A DNA stretch of 64,000 nt from Streptomyces scabichelini. Lineage in GTDB: Bacteria > Actinomycetota > Actinomycetes > Streptomycetales > Streptomycetaceae. The stretch spans positions 1-64,000 of the forward strand of contig NZ_JAAKZY010000008.1 in assembly GCF_011045015.1 (NCBI RefSeq), in the 5' to 3' direction. The position numbers and the translations under genes are program-made. The notes beneath the pieces are model-generated. The model saw only the letters and a program-made list of their open reading frames with translations, was not told the DNA's origin and did no database searches. Shown one piece after another: positions 34,601 through 42,639 of the stretch (positions are counted from its first letter, which is position 1; each line of letters starts with the position of its first letter).

Positions 34601-35491
34601 ATGCGCGTGGGGATGACGGTGTTGCCGGAGTATTCCGGGGAGTCCGCCCGGAAGATCTGGGCGAGCGTCGAGGAGTACGGGTTCGACCACGGCTGGACTT
34701 TCGACCATCTCGGCTGGGACGGGCTGCTCGACGGCCCGTGGTACGGCACGATGCCGACGCTGACCCTCGCCGCACTGGTCACGTCACGGCTGGAGATCGG
34801 CACGCTGGTGGCCAGCCCGAACTTCCGCCACCCGGTGACCTTCTCCCGCGACCTGATCGGCCTCGACGAGATCAGCGAAGGACGTCTCACTCTCGGCGTC
34901 GGCGCCGGCGCGACGAGCGGGTACGACGTCGACGTGTTCGGGGCGGGAGCGCCGAAGAGCCGGGTGCGCAGGTTCGGCGAGTTCGTCGAGCTGCTCGATC
35001 GGCTCCTGCGCGAGGACCATGTCTCCTTCCAGGGCGACTACTACTCCGCCGTCGACGCTCGTACGGTGCCCGGCTGCCGGCAGCGGCCGCGGCTGCCGTT
35101 CATCGTGGCGGCCAACGGTCCCGGGGCAGCATCTGTCGCGGCGCAGTACGGGCAGGGGTGGGTGACGATCGGCGGGATGGCGGAGCGGCTCGACGAGTGG
35201 TGGGGTCTCGTCTCGGAGGCGAGCGACCGGATGACGGCTGCCCTTGCGACGCACGGACGTGAGGCTGATCCGGAGTTCCGGCGGATGCTGCAGACCGATG
35301 CCGCACCGGTGCTCAGTATCCAGTCGGCCGACTGCTTCGACGATTTTCTGGGCCGGGCCGACGAGTTGGGGTTCACCGACGTCGTCGCCCCGTGGCCGCG
35401 TGCGCAGGGTCCGTTCTCCGCGCCGCGGTCGGTGGTCGACCGGATCGCCGCGGACGTTCTTCCCCGGTGGCGGACTCCGGGGAACGACTGA
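34601..35491 (+). CDS. LLM class (luciferase-like) flavin/F420-dependent oxidoreductase
   Basis: 296 residues of the bacterial luciferase TIM-barrel family (MRVGMTVLPEYSGESARKIW; WTFDHLGWDG; RLTLGVGAGATSGYDVD; PFIVAANGPGAA). The ATG at 34601 follows GAGGAGG with 5-base spacing and matches the family N-terminus, so the long upstream open frame is not part of the gene. Cofactor could be FMN or F420. Divergent from the sugar cluster over the CebR-type operator, and so perhaps co-regulated. Confidence 0.9.
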   Translation: MRVGMTVLPEYSGESARKIWASVEEYGFDHGWTFDHLGWDGLLDGPWYGTMPTLTLAALVTSRLEIGTLVASPNFRHPVTFSRDLIGLDEISEGRLTLGVGAGATSGYDVDVFGAGAPKSRVRRFGEFVELLDRLLREDHVSFQGDYYSAVDARTVPGCRQRPRLPFIVAANGPGAASVAAQYGQGWVTIGGMAERLDEWWGLVSEASDRMTAALATHGREADPEFRRMLQTDAAPVLSIQSADCFDDFLGRADELGFTDVVAPWPRAQGPFSAPRSVVDRIAADVLPRWRTPGND

Positions 35492-35548
35492 CCGTCAGCA
35501 ACGGCCGAGTCATCCCGAGGTCTGCGACATCTACTGCATCTACGGCGT

Positions 35549-36118
35549 CTACGCCGGCGGTGCCATGCGCTCGCCCGGGAGTCCCCGGTAGAACGTGCCG
35601 TCGGCGCAGGAGGTGATCTCCATCTGGAGCCCCCACGGGGTGGTGAAGTAGAACCATCGCTGGCCGAAGACCGGTGAGTCGTCGGCGACCCCGTTGGGGC
35701 CCTCCATGAGGGTCACACCGGGAACAGCCGACAGATAGGCGCGTGCCGCGTCCACGTCGTCGACATAAAGGGCCAAATGGTGCCCGCCGATGTCGCTGTT
35801 GCGCGGCTGGGTCGTCGACCGCTGCGGTGCGGTGTACTCGAACAACTCCAGGTTCAGACGGCCGAGCCGGACCATGGCGAGAGTGCAGCCGGCTCGCGCG
35901 TCGACGTTGAGCCTGCGGGTCATGCCGTCCCCCGCCTCATCCACGAACGGGCCGTCACGGAAGATGAATTCGCCGCCGACGTGATCCACGAAGAAGGCGA
36001 TCGCCTCGTCGAGGTCGGGCACGGTGAAAGCGACGTGGTCGACGGATCTCAGAGTGGGAATCCCACCACGAGATGTACTGGGTTTATTGGACGTGTTGGA
36101 TGTATTGGATGCGTTGAT
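35549..36118 (-). CDS. VOC (glyoxalase/extradiol fold) protein; probable AUC start
   Basis: The conserved fold begins at LRSVDHVAFTVPDLDEAIAF and ends near MEITSC. An in-frame GTG exists at 36022 (VPDLDE...), but starting there removes the first beta strand and its metal-ligand His (VDHVAF). Upstream in frame there is no ATG, GTG or TTG. An AUC codon at 36116-36118 follows AGGAG with 6-base spacing and gives about 189 residues. The extra N-terminus is Ser/Asn/Thr-rich, encoded by a 9-bp repeat. Possibly coupled to the GMC oxidoreductase, 27 bp upstream. Substrate unknown. Confidence 0.72.
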   Translation of the reverse strand: MNASNTSNTSNKPSTSRGGIPTLRSVDHVAFTVPDLDEAIAFFVDHVGGEFIFRDGPFVDEAGDGMTRRLNVDARAGCTLAMVRLGRLNLELFEYTAPQRSTTQPRNSDIGGHHLALYVDDVDAARAYLSAVPGVTLMEGPNGVADDSPVFGQRWFYFTTPWGLQMEITSCADGTFYRGLPGERMAPPA

Positions 36119-36120
36119 GG
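36087..36120. repeat. 9-bp tandem repeat (TTGGATGYR)
   Basis: Units at 36087, 36096, 36105 and a partial one at 36114. Read on the minus strand it encodes a Ser-Asn-Thr repeat at the N-terminus of the VOC protein. Confidence 0.75.
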
Positions 36121-36145
36121 CCTGCTCCTGGTTCTTTTCGTGGGC

Positions 36146-37705
36146 TCACGCGATGAGCTGACCGGACTCGGCGACCCGCAGGGCGAGGGCCGCGACCGTC
36201 AGGGCGGGATTCACCGCGGCCGAGGACGGGAAGGGCGAGGAGTCGACGATCCACAGGTTGTCGACCTCGTGGGACTTGCAGTACGGGTCGACGACGCTGG
36301 TCGCGGGATCCAGGCCCATGCGTGCGGTGCCGCACTGGTGGGACGACGCCTCGATGCCGAGCAACTGGATGAGTGCGACCGGGTAACCGGCCTTGCGGGA
36401 CACCGCCTTCATGCGCGAGGCGAGTTCCTTGTGCGACGCCATGTTGGTGGGCTTGCGGGCGACAGTGAGCCGGCCGCCGGAGCCCAGGGTGATGCGGTTC
36501 TCCGGCAGCGGGATGTCCTCGGTCTGCAGGAACAGATCGAGGGTGCGGTGGGTGACGGCGTCGAGGATGACCTTGGGAACCATCCGGCGCGCGTTCTTCA
36601 CGCTGGCCCCCTGGAGTTTTCCGAGGCCCTGCACATTGCCCAGCGGGTACCGGGTGTCGGCGCCGGGGTGGTACCAGTCGTTGACGCCGATGGTCTTCTG
36701 GAAGACCGATTTGTTGGTGTGCCGGGGGTCGACCGCCAGGAAGAACGACGTGACGTGGGTCATGTAGTTGCGCCCGACCTGGTCGGAGCCGTTGGAGAGG
36801 CCGGAGGGATGCGACGTGGAGGAGGAGCGCAGGAGCAGTGCCGCCGTGTTCGCGGCACCGGCCGAGACGACGAAGCGCTTGGCGGTGATCCGGACGGGCG
36901 TGCCGTTGTGCACGGCCTGTGCGGCCACCACCTCCTTGCCCGAACCGTCGGTGTCTAGGCGAAGGACTTCGGCGCGGGTCAGCAGGCGCACCGTCGGCGA
37001 CTTCAGAGCGGGCCGGACGGCCGCGACATCGGCGTCGCCCTTGGCATCGACCATGCACGGGAAGGCGTCGCAGGTCGCACACCACAGACAGTTGCCCTCC
37101 GGCCCGTAGTCGATGGCGGTGGGGAGGCTGAAGGGGTGGAGTCCCTGCCCGCGCAGGCTCTCGACGTATTCGGCCACGGTGTCGTCGTGCGGCACGGGCG
37201 GATGCGGGAAGTCCGTCGAGCGCCACGGCTCGCTGGGGTCCTCCCCCTTCAGACCGTGGACCCAGAAGATCGACTCGGCCTGCGCGTAGTGACGCTCGAT
37301 GTCCGCATACGTCAGTGGCCACGCCGGTGACAGTCCGTCGGGGTGCTCGACGTCGTCGAAGTCCATCTCGCGGAAGCGCGGCAGCGTGGCGCCGTACATT
37401 TTCGTGCTGCCGCCGACGTAGTGGTAGTTGCCCGGTGTGAATCCGCGGCCTGTGCCGGCCTCGTACCACATGGCCGAATTCTTGTATCTGCCCTGCATAT
37501 GGACCTCGCGGGGCGACCAGTTGGACAGCTCCCTGGGCAGGAAGTCGCCCTGTTCGACGATGAGTACACGGGCACCGGAATCACGCAGCGCGTAGGCCAG
37601 GGTGCCACCGCCCATACCCGAACCGATGATGGCGATGTCGCAGTCGATCTCGGCCGGAGGATCGGTGACAACGGCGGCCTGGTCGGCACGGAATACATCG
37701 GTCAT
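36146..37705 (-). CDS. GMC family FAD-dependent oxidoreductase
   Basis: 519 residues. FAD-binding GSGMGGGTLAYALRDSG at the N-terminus, a second signature around HYVGGSTKMYGA, and C-terminal catalytic region with SSHQCGTARMG (His) and AAVNPALT (Asn). A cysteine group CLWCATCDAFPC near residue 210 recalls gluconate/sorbitol-type dehydrogenases. Oxidises an alcohol or polyol. ATG at 37703-37705 has AGGAG upstream. Divided from the PucR gene by 116 bp holding a GCACA-GAG-TGTGC palindrome, so PucR probably controls it. Confidence 0.92.
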   Translation of the reverse strand: MTDVFRADQAAVVTDPPAEIDCDIAIIGSGMGGGTLAYALRDSGARVLIVEQGDFLPRELSNWSPREVHMQGRYKNSAMWYEAGTGRGFTPGNYHYVGGSTKMYGATLPRFREMDFDDVEHPDGLSPAWPLTYADIERHYAQAESIFWVHGLKGEDPSEPWRSTDFPHPPVPHDDTVAEYVESLRGQGLHPFSLPTAIDYGPEGNCLWCATCDAFPCMVDAKGDADVAAVRPALKSPTVRLLTRAEVLRLDTDGSGKEVVAAQAVHNGTPVRITAKRFVVSAGAANTAALLLRSSSTSHPSGLSNGSDQVGRNYMTHVTSFFLAVDPRHTNKSVFQKTIGVNDWYHPGADTRYPLGNVQGLGKLQGASVKNARRMVPKVILDAVTHRTLDLFLQTEDIPLPENRITLGSGGRLTVARKPTNMASHKELASRMKAVSRKAGYPVALIQLLGIEASSHQCGTARMGLDPATSVVDPYCKSHEVDNLWIVDSSPFPSSAAVNPALTVAALALRVAESGQLIA

Positions 37706-37803
37706 CGCTCACTCCTCGTGACAAGGGACGTGGCCGGACGCCTACGCGGATGCCTACGCGCGATCCCACGATCACGTTAGTTCGGGTGAGGCTCACGGAC
37801 CGC

Positions 37804-37816
37804 GCACAGAGTGTGC
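37804..37816. promoter_or_regulatory. Palindrome GCACAGAGTGTGC, candidate PucR site
   Basis: A perfect 5+3+5 inverted repeat upstream of the GMC gene and just after the pucR stop. Its CACA/TGTG halves recur in front of the hisD-like operon at 39493-39533. Confidence 0.55.
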
Positions 37817-37821
37817 AATCT

Positions 37822-39447
37822 TCAGCTGCCGGATTTCATAGTCCGCACACGGCCCTGTTGGAGCAGATCGAGGCCGCGCAGGGCGAGCGCCAGGCTCTGG
37901 CGGACGTCGCTCTCGTCGAGTGAGCGGCCCAGCAGCGCGTCGAGACGGTCCAGGCGGTAATAGAGCGTGCGGCGCTGGATGTAGAGCTGGTCGGCGGTTT
38001 TGGACTTGTTGGCGTCGTTCTCCAGGAAGGCGCGCAGAGTCGGCAGCAGCGGGTGGGGGGAGTCCGCGTCATGCCGCAGCACGGGCCCGAGTTCGTCGTC
38101 GACGTAGTTGGCCAGTTCAGGCCCCTGCGACAGGGACACCAGGAGACGCAGCAGGCCGAGATCGTCGAAGCGGACCACCTCGCGGCCGGAATGGGTGGCG
38201 GCGACCGAAGCCGCGCTCCTCGCCTGGCGGATCGCGGTGGACAGTTCCGTCGGCGGGCAGCTGCGGCTGACCCCGGCTCGCAGCTCCTCACCTGAGAGGT
38301 GTGCGGCGACCTGGGGTTCGTCCTGGGCCCGCGCGAGCCCGACGATGGCCATGACGTGGTCGCCGATGTCGGCGACCACGGCCGGCAGTGCGATCGACTC
38401 GAAGGCCGCCACCAGACTCGTACGGTCCTCGGGGTCGGGCGCCGATTCCTTGACGGCGCAGATCGCCAGCAGGGGACGGCCTCGCAGATCCTTGCCCAGC
38501 CGAAGCGCCCGCGAGATGAACGCCTCACCGGAGATGTCGCCGAGCAGGAGTCGGTTGACCAGGGCGTTTTCCCGCTGGGCCGCCTGGGCTCGGACCTGGC
38601 GCGCGCTCAGCACGCTGATCGCGATCGCATCCGCGGTCCGGTCGATCGCGTGCTGGGCGGGGCTGGAGAGCGCATCGCTGTCGTGGATGACGTGCAGCCA
38701 GCCCCACCGTTCGCCGCGGATGAGGATCGCGCGGCGCGTGCATGCCGCCGCGGTGCCCGGTGCCTCCCCCTCGCCGGAAGGCGTCAGGGGAACCGACGCG
38801 ACGAGCGGCCCCTCATGGGAGTCGCGGGCGTGCAGGACACGGGAGTGCAGGTCCCAGTTGCTGACCACGGAGTCGGAGGCGCCGGTGCCCGAGGAATAGG
38901 CGACGACCCGGCGGGAGGCGTCCTCGAGGATCACCGGCCGGGCGATCTCGTCCGCGAGGGCCTGGGTGAAGGCCACGTGGTCGCGCCCCGCGAGCAGCAG
39001 CCGCATGAAGGTGTCGTTGAGACGCTCGTACGCGGTGAGCTCGCTGATGCGGTGGTCGACCAGGCTGCCGTGCACCTGGGCCGACACCTCGACGAAGGGC
39101 AACTCGCCGTCGAGCCCCACCAGCGGAAGCCCCAGCCGGGCCGCCTCGTGGACGAGGACCCGGGGCATCTCGGTGTAGGCGCGCCCGCTGAGCTCGATGA
39201 CGAGTACGGCGGCACCCGCCTCGGCCAGCGCTCGCACATAGGCCCGCTGGGCGCTCGCCGTGTGATCGATCCCCAGCCCGGCCGTCAGGAGCATCTCGCC
39301 CCCCTTGAGGAACCGCGCGATGTCCGGGATCTCGACGGGATGGACCCACCGCACGGTCCGGTGCAGGTTCTCCTTGCCCGCGTACAGCGTGAAGGGGACG
39401 CGCGAGAAGACCTCGAGCGACAGAGCGCCTTCCACCGTCAACGACAC
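37822..39447 (-). CDS. PucR family transcriptional regulator
   Basis: 541 residues: N-terminal purine-catabolism regulator-like domain (about 5-125; LHRTVRWVHPVEIPDIARFLKGGEMLLT), central GGDEF-like region, and the C-terminal PucR HTH_30 (about 475-535; LENDANKSKTADQLYIQRRT). GTG start with GGGAG upstream. Between a GMC/VOC operon and a hisD-like/APC/ThDP operon, and the likely activator of both. Effector unknown. Confidence 0.92.
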   Translation of the reverse strand: MSLTVEGALSLEVFSRVPFTLYAGKENLHRTVRWVHPVEIPDIARFLKGGEMLLTAGLGIDHTASAQRAYVRALAEAGAAVLVIELSGRAYTEMPRVLVHEAARLGLPLVGLDGELPFVEVSAQVHGSLVDHRISELTAYERLNDTFMRLLLAGRDHVAFTQALADEIARPVILEDASRRVVAYSSGTGASDSVVSNWDLHSRVLHARDSHEGPLVASVPLTPSGEGEAPGTAAACTRRAILIRGERWGWLHVIHDSDALSSPAQHAIDRTADAIAISVLSARQVRAQAAQRENALVNRLLLGDISGEAFISRALRLGKDLRGRPLLAICAVKESAPDPEDRTSLVAAFESIALPAVVADIGDHVMAIVGLARAQDEPQVAAHLSGEELRAGVSRSCPPTELSTAIRQARSAASVAATHSGREVVRFDDLGLLRLLVSLSQGPELANYVDDELGPVLRHDADSPHPLLPTLRAFLENDANKSKTADQLYIQRRTLYYRLDRLDALLGRSLDESDVRQSLALALRGLDLLQQGRVRTMKSGS

Positions 39448-39492
39448 CGTGACTCCCGCATCATGACCCCCGCACCATCACTCTCGAACACA

Positions 39493-39533
39493 CACAATGT
39501 GAGCAACTAGATCAATTATCACTGCACATTGTG
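39493..39533. promoter_or_regulatory. Inverted repeat CACAATGTG / CACATTGTG, candidate PucR operator
   Basis: CACAATGTG at 39493-39501 and its exact reverse complement CACATTGTG at 39525-39533, centre to centre 32 bp (three helical turns). They lie in the 185-bp gap between divergent pucR and the hisD-like gene, where activator binding is expected. Confidence 0.68.
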
Positions 39534-39632
39534 AGTCTAACTCCCCGGTGCACCAATGGGCAGACTCGACGGCACGAGCCCTCCGCTCCCCCCTTCTCTC
39601 TCTCCCCCCCCGCACCCAGCAGGAGAACCACC

Positions 39633-40958
39633 GTGACCTTTGACCCGCCGCGCATGCTGAAGCGTCCCGCCGGCCAGGCCGATGCGCCGACCGGTGACTC
39701 TCAGGTGGCGCAGACGGTGGCTCAGGTCATCGCCGATGTACGAGCGGAAGGTGACGAGGCGGTACGGCGCCACTCGTCCACCTTCGACGACTGGCAGCCC
39801 GACTCGTTCCGGCTCAGTACCGCGCAGATCGAGGCGATCGTGGCGTCACTGCCGGGCACCGTGCTCGAAGACATCCGTTTCGTCCAGAAGCAGGTGAGCG
39901 ACTTCGCCCGTGCCCAGCGTGAGTCGTTGCACGACGTCGAGATGGAGACGCTGCCCGGCGTCTTCCTCGGCCAGAAGAACATCCCGGTGGCCGCGGCCGG
40001 CGCCTATGTGCCGGGCGGGCGTTACCCGCTGACGGCCTCGGCCCACATGACGATCGTGCCGGCGAAGGTGGCGGGCGTCGAGCGCGTCGCGGCCACCACG
40101 CCGCCGAACCGGGGCGAGGTGCCGCCGGTCAGCGTCGCCGCCATGCATCTCGCGGGTGCCGAGGAGATCTACGTGCTCGGCGGCGTGCAGGCCATCGCCG
40201 CCCTTGCCCTCGGGACCGAGACGATCGATCCCGTGCACATCATCGCGGGACCGGGCAACGCGTATGTCGCAGAGGCGAAGAGGCAGCTCTTCGGTGAGGT
40301 CGGCATCGATCTGTTCGCCGGGCCCACCGAGGTCCTGGTCGTCGCCGACGACTCCGCCGATCCTTTCGTGGTCGCCGTGGACCTGCTCAGCCAGGCCGAG
40401 CACGGACCCGACTCCCCCGCAGTGCTCATCACGACGTCCGAACGCGTGGGCAAGGGAGCCCTCGACTGGATCGACCGGCTGCTCGTGGACCTGCCGACGC
40501 GTGACATCGCCTCGAAGGCGTGGCGCGATCACGGCGCCGTCCACCTCGTCGACACCCTGGACGAGGCGTACGCACTGGCCGACCGGTACGCGTCCGAGCA
40601 CGTGCAGATCCTGACTCGGACGCCACGCGAGGCTCTGGACAAGATGCGTGACTACGGAGCGCTCTTCCTCGGCGAGAACACCTGCGTGGCGTTCGGCGAC
40701 AAGGTCATCGGCACCAACCATGTGCTGCCCACGCGGGGAGCCGCCCGCTACACCGGTGGCCTCTGGGTCGGCAAATACCTGCGCACGGTCACCTACCAGG
40801 AGATCCGTGATACGAGCAGCAGCGCCTTCCTCGGCGAGCTCTGCGGCCGCATGAGCCGCCTGGAGAACTTCGAGGGCCACGCGAGGTCGGGTGACGTACG
40901 GGCTGCCGGGTTCGACGCGGCGAACATCCCCTGGCGCGCATCCTCCAATGATTCCTGA
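39633..40958 (+). CDS. Histidinol dehydrogenase-family enzyme (catabolic paralogue)
   Basis: 441 residues with the HisD signature and catalytic set: zinc ligands in QAEHGPDSPA (Gln, His), GDKVIG (Asp) and LENFEGHAR (His), plus acid/base ASEHVQI. NAD-dependent oxidation of a vicinal amino/hydroxy alcohol is expected. Not in a his operon: it is followed by an APC permease and a ThDP enzyme and divergent from PucR. Paralogues of this type include sulfopropanediol dehydrogenase, so a non-histidine substrate is likely. GTG at 39633 has AGGAG upstream; the upstream in-frame ATG is less likely. Confidence 0.88.
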   Translation: MTFDPPRMLKRPAGQADAPTGDSQVAQTVAQVIADVRAEGDEAVRRHSSTFDDWQPDSFRLSTAQIEAIVASLPGTVLEDIRFVQKQVSDFARAQRESLHDVEMETLPGVFLGQKNIPVAAAGAYVPGGRYPLTASAHMTIVPAKVAGVERVAATTPPNRGEVPPVSVAAMHLAGAEEIYVLGGVQAIAALALGTETIDPVHIIAGPGNAYVAEAKRQLFGEVGIDLFAGPTEVLVVADDSADPFVVAVDLLSQAEHGPDSPAVLITTSERVGKGALDWIDRLLVDLPTRDIASKAWRDHGAVHLVDTLDEAYALADRYASEHVQILTRTPREALDKMRDYGALFLGENTCVAFGDKVIGTNHVLPTRGAARYTGGLWVGKYLRTVTYQEIRDTSSSAFLGELCGRMSRLENFEGHARSGDVRAAGFDAANIPWRASSNDS

Positions 40959-41002
40959 CTCCCGTGATGCTTCCTGACCCCCCTGATGCTTCCTGACCCC
41001 CC
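40949..41002 (+). repeat. Tandem duplication of the hisD-like stop region
   Basis: A 16-bp unit at 40949-40964 containing the gene's TGA is followed by two identical 19-bp copies, TGATGCTTCCTGACCCCCC, at 40965-40983 and 40984-41002. The copies lie between hisD-like and permease genes. Confidence 0.85.
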
Positions 41003-41046
41003 GCTCCCACAGCCCTGTTCCTTCCCTCCGTCATGAAGGACCGCTC

Positions 41047-42639
41047 ATGTCAGATCCGTCTCCCCTGCGGGAATCACCCTCCGACGACGCCTACTTGAGA
41101 TCGCTCGGCTACGAGGAGGGCTTCGATCGCAGCGTCAGCCTCTGGTCGAACTTCGCTCTCGGCTTCCTCTACCTCTCTCCGCTGGTCGGAATCATCGCCC
41201 TGTTCGGCCTGGGGCTGACGACGGCGGGGCCACCGGTCTTCTGGTGGATCCTCATCGCCGCGGGCGGACAGTTCCTCGTCTCCCTGGTCTTCGGCGAAGT
41301 CGTGTCCCAGTACCCGATCGCGGGCGGCCTGTACCAGTGGGCCCGTCGGCTGTGGAGCGGCTCGTACGCCTGGATGCTCTCGTGGATCTACATCGCCGGC
41401 GTCATCATCGGCATCACCACGACCGCACTGTTCAGCGCCGACTTCGTCCAGGCGCTCCTGAACGGGAATGCCGCAGACCCGGGAACGGCGTCGACGCCGG
41501 GCCAGAAGTTCGTCATCGCGATCGTCGTCACACTGGTCGGACTGCTGCTCAACGCCACGGGGAGCAAGACGCTGGCCCGGATCGCCAAGGTGGGCCTCGC
41601 GGCCGAACTCGGCGGGATCATCCTGGTCGGGCTCTATCTGCTGGTCTTCGAGCGGCACAATTCCGTGTCGGTCTTCTTCGACACGATGGGAACCGGAGGC
41701 ACCGGCGGCTACGCCTCGCCCTTCCTCGCCTCCGCGCTGGTCGGACTCCTCCTCTTCTACGGCTTCGAGGCGTGCGGCGAGGTCGCGGAGGAGACGCCGA
41801 ACCCGGGTCGTACGATTCCCCGCTCCATGCAGATGACCGTCCTGATCGGGGGAGCGGCGGCACTGTTCGCCTTCGTCGGGTACGTCCTGGCCGCCCCCGA
41901 CCTCCAGGGCATCGTCAACGGTGACATCACGAATCCGATCCCGGTCATCCTGCAGAGCACGCTCGGCACGGTGGGCACCAAGATCTTCCTGGTCGTGGCC
42001 CTGACCTCGTTCCTGGCCTGCGTCATGGGCCAGCAGGCGGCGGCGAGCCGGCTGATCTTCTCGTTCGCACGGGACGACATGTTCCCGCGCAGCGCCTGGT
42101 TCTCCAGGCTCTCCCCTCGGACGCACGTCCCCGTCAACGCGCTCATCGCCGCCAATGTGCTGCCGGTCGGGCTGTACGTCTTCATCTACTTCTCGCCCGA
42201 TTCGCTGCTGCGCATCGCGGCCTTCCAGATGCTCGCCGGGTACTTCGCCTTCCAGATGGTCGTCCTGGCATCGATGCGCGCCCGGCGGAAGGGCTGGCGC
42301 CCGGCGGGCAGGTTCTCGCTCGGCAGGGCAGGCTGGCCGGTGTCGGTCTCCGCACTCGCGTACGGTGTCTTCGCCATGGTGCTGCTCGCCAAGCCGTCCG
42401 GTGACGGGAGCCTGCCGTTCTACGACCGGTGGATTTCCCTGATCGGCTTCCTCGTCGTTGCCGGCACCGGACTCACCTATCTGCTGGTCATGAAGCCGTC
42501 CCGGGGATCGAGCGCTCCCGAGGGAGACGCCGTCGAAGTCGCCCGGCAGCTGCGGGCCTCCCACTCGACCTCGACCCACTCGACGGCGGCACTCACAGAC
42601 TCTACGGCGGCACTCACAGAGAGGACGATCCATGGCTGA
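41047..42639 (+). CDS. APC family amino acid/amine permease
   Basis: 530 residues with about twelve hydrophobic helices and the APC consensus near TM1 (VSLWSNFALGFLYLSPLVGI) and after TM2-3 (GGLYQWARRLWSG). Related to GABA/amino acid or amine permeases. It imports the likely substrate of the operon. The C-terminal tail contains a 17-bp DNA repeat (ACGGCGGCACTCACAGA at 42583 and 42604). Its end overlaps the ThDP gene by 8 bp. Confidence 0.92.
   Translation: MSDPSPLRESPSDDAYLRSLGYEEGFDRSVSLWSNFALGFLYLSPLVGIIALFGLGLTTAGPPVFWWILIAAGGQFLVSLVFGEVVSQYPIAGGLYQWARRLWSGSYAWMLSWIYIAGVIIGITTTALFSADFVQALLNGNAADPGTASTPGQKFVIAIVVTLVGLLLNATGSKTLARIAKVGLAAELGGIILVGLYLLVFERHNSVSVFFDTMGTGGTGGYASPFLASALVGLLLFYGFEACGEVAEETPNPGRTIPRSMQMTVLIGGAAALFAFVGYVLAAPDLQGIVNGDITNPIPVILQSTLGTVGTKIFLVVALTSFLACVMGQQAAASRLIFSFARDDMFPRSAWFSRLSPRTHVPVNALIAANVLPVGLYVFIYFSPDSLLRIAAFQMLAGYFAFQMVVLASMRARRKGWRPAGRFSLGRAGWPVSVSALAYGVFAMVLLAKPSGDGSLPFYDRWISLIGFLVVAGTGLTYLLVMKPSRGSSAPEGDAVEVARQLRASHSTSTHSTAALTDSTAALTERTIHG

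Noticed and set aside
39633-40958. Biosynthetic hisD of the histidine operon
   Set aside because: No hisC/B/H/A/F genes follow; neighbours are a permease, a ThDP enzyme and a divergent PucR.
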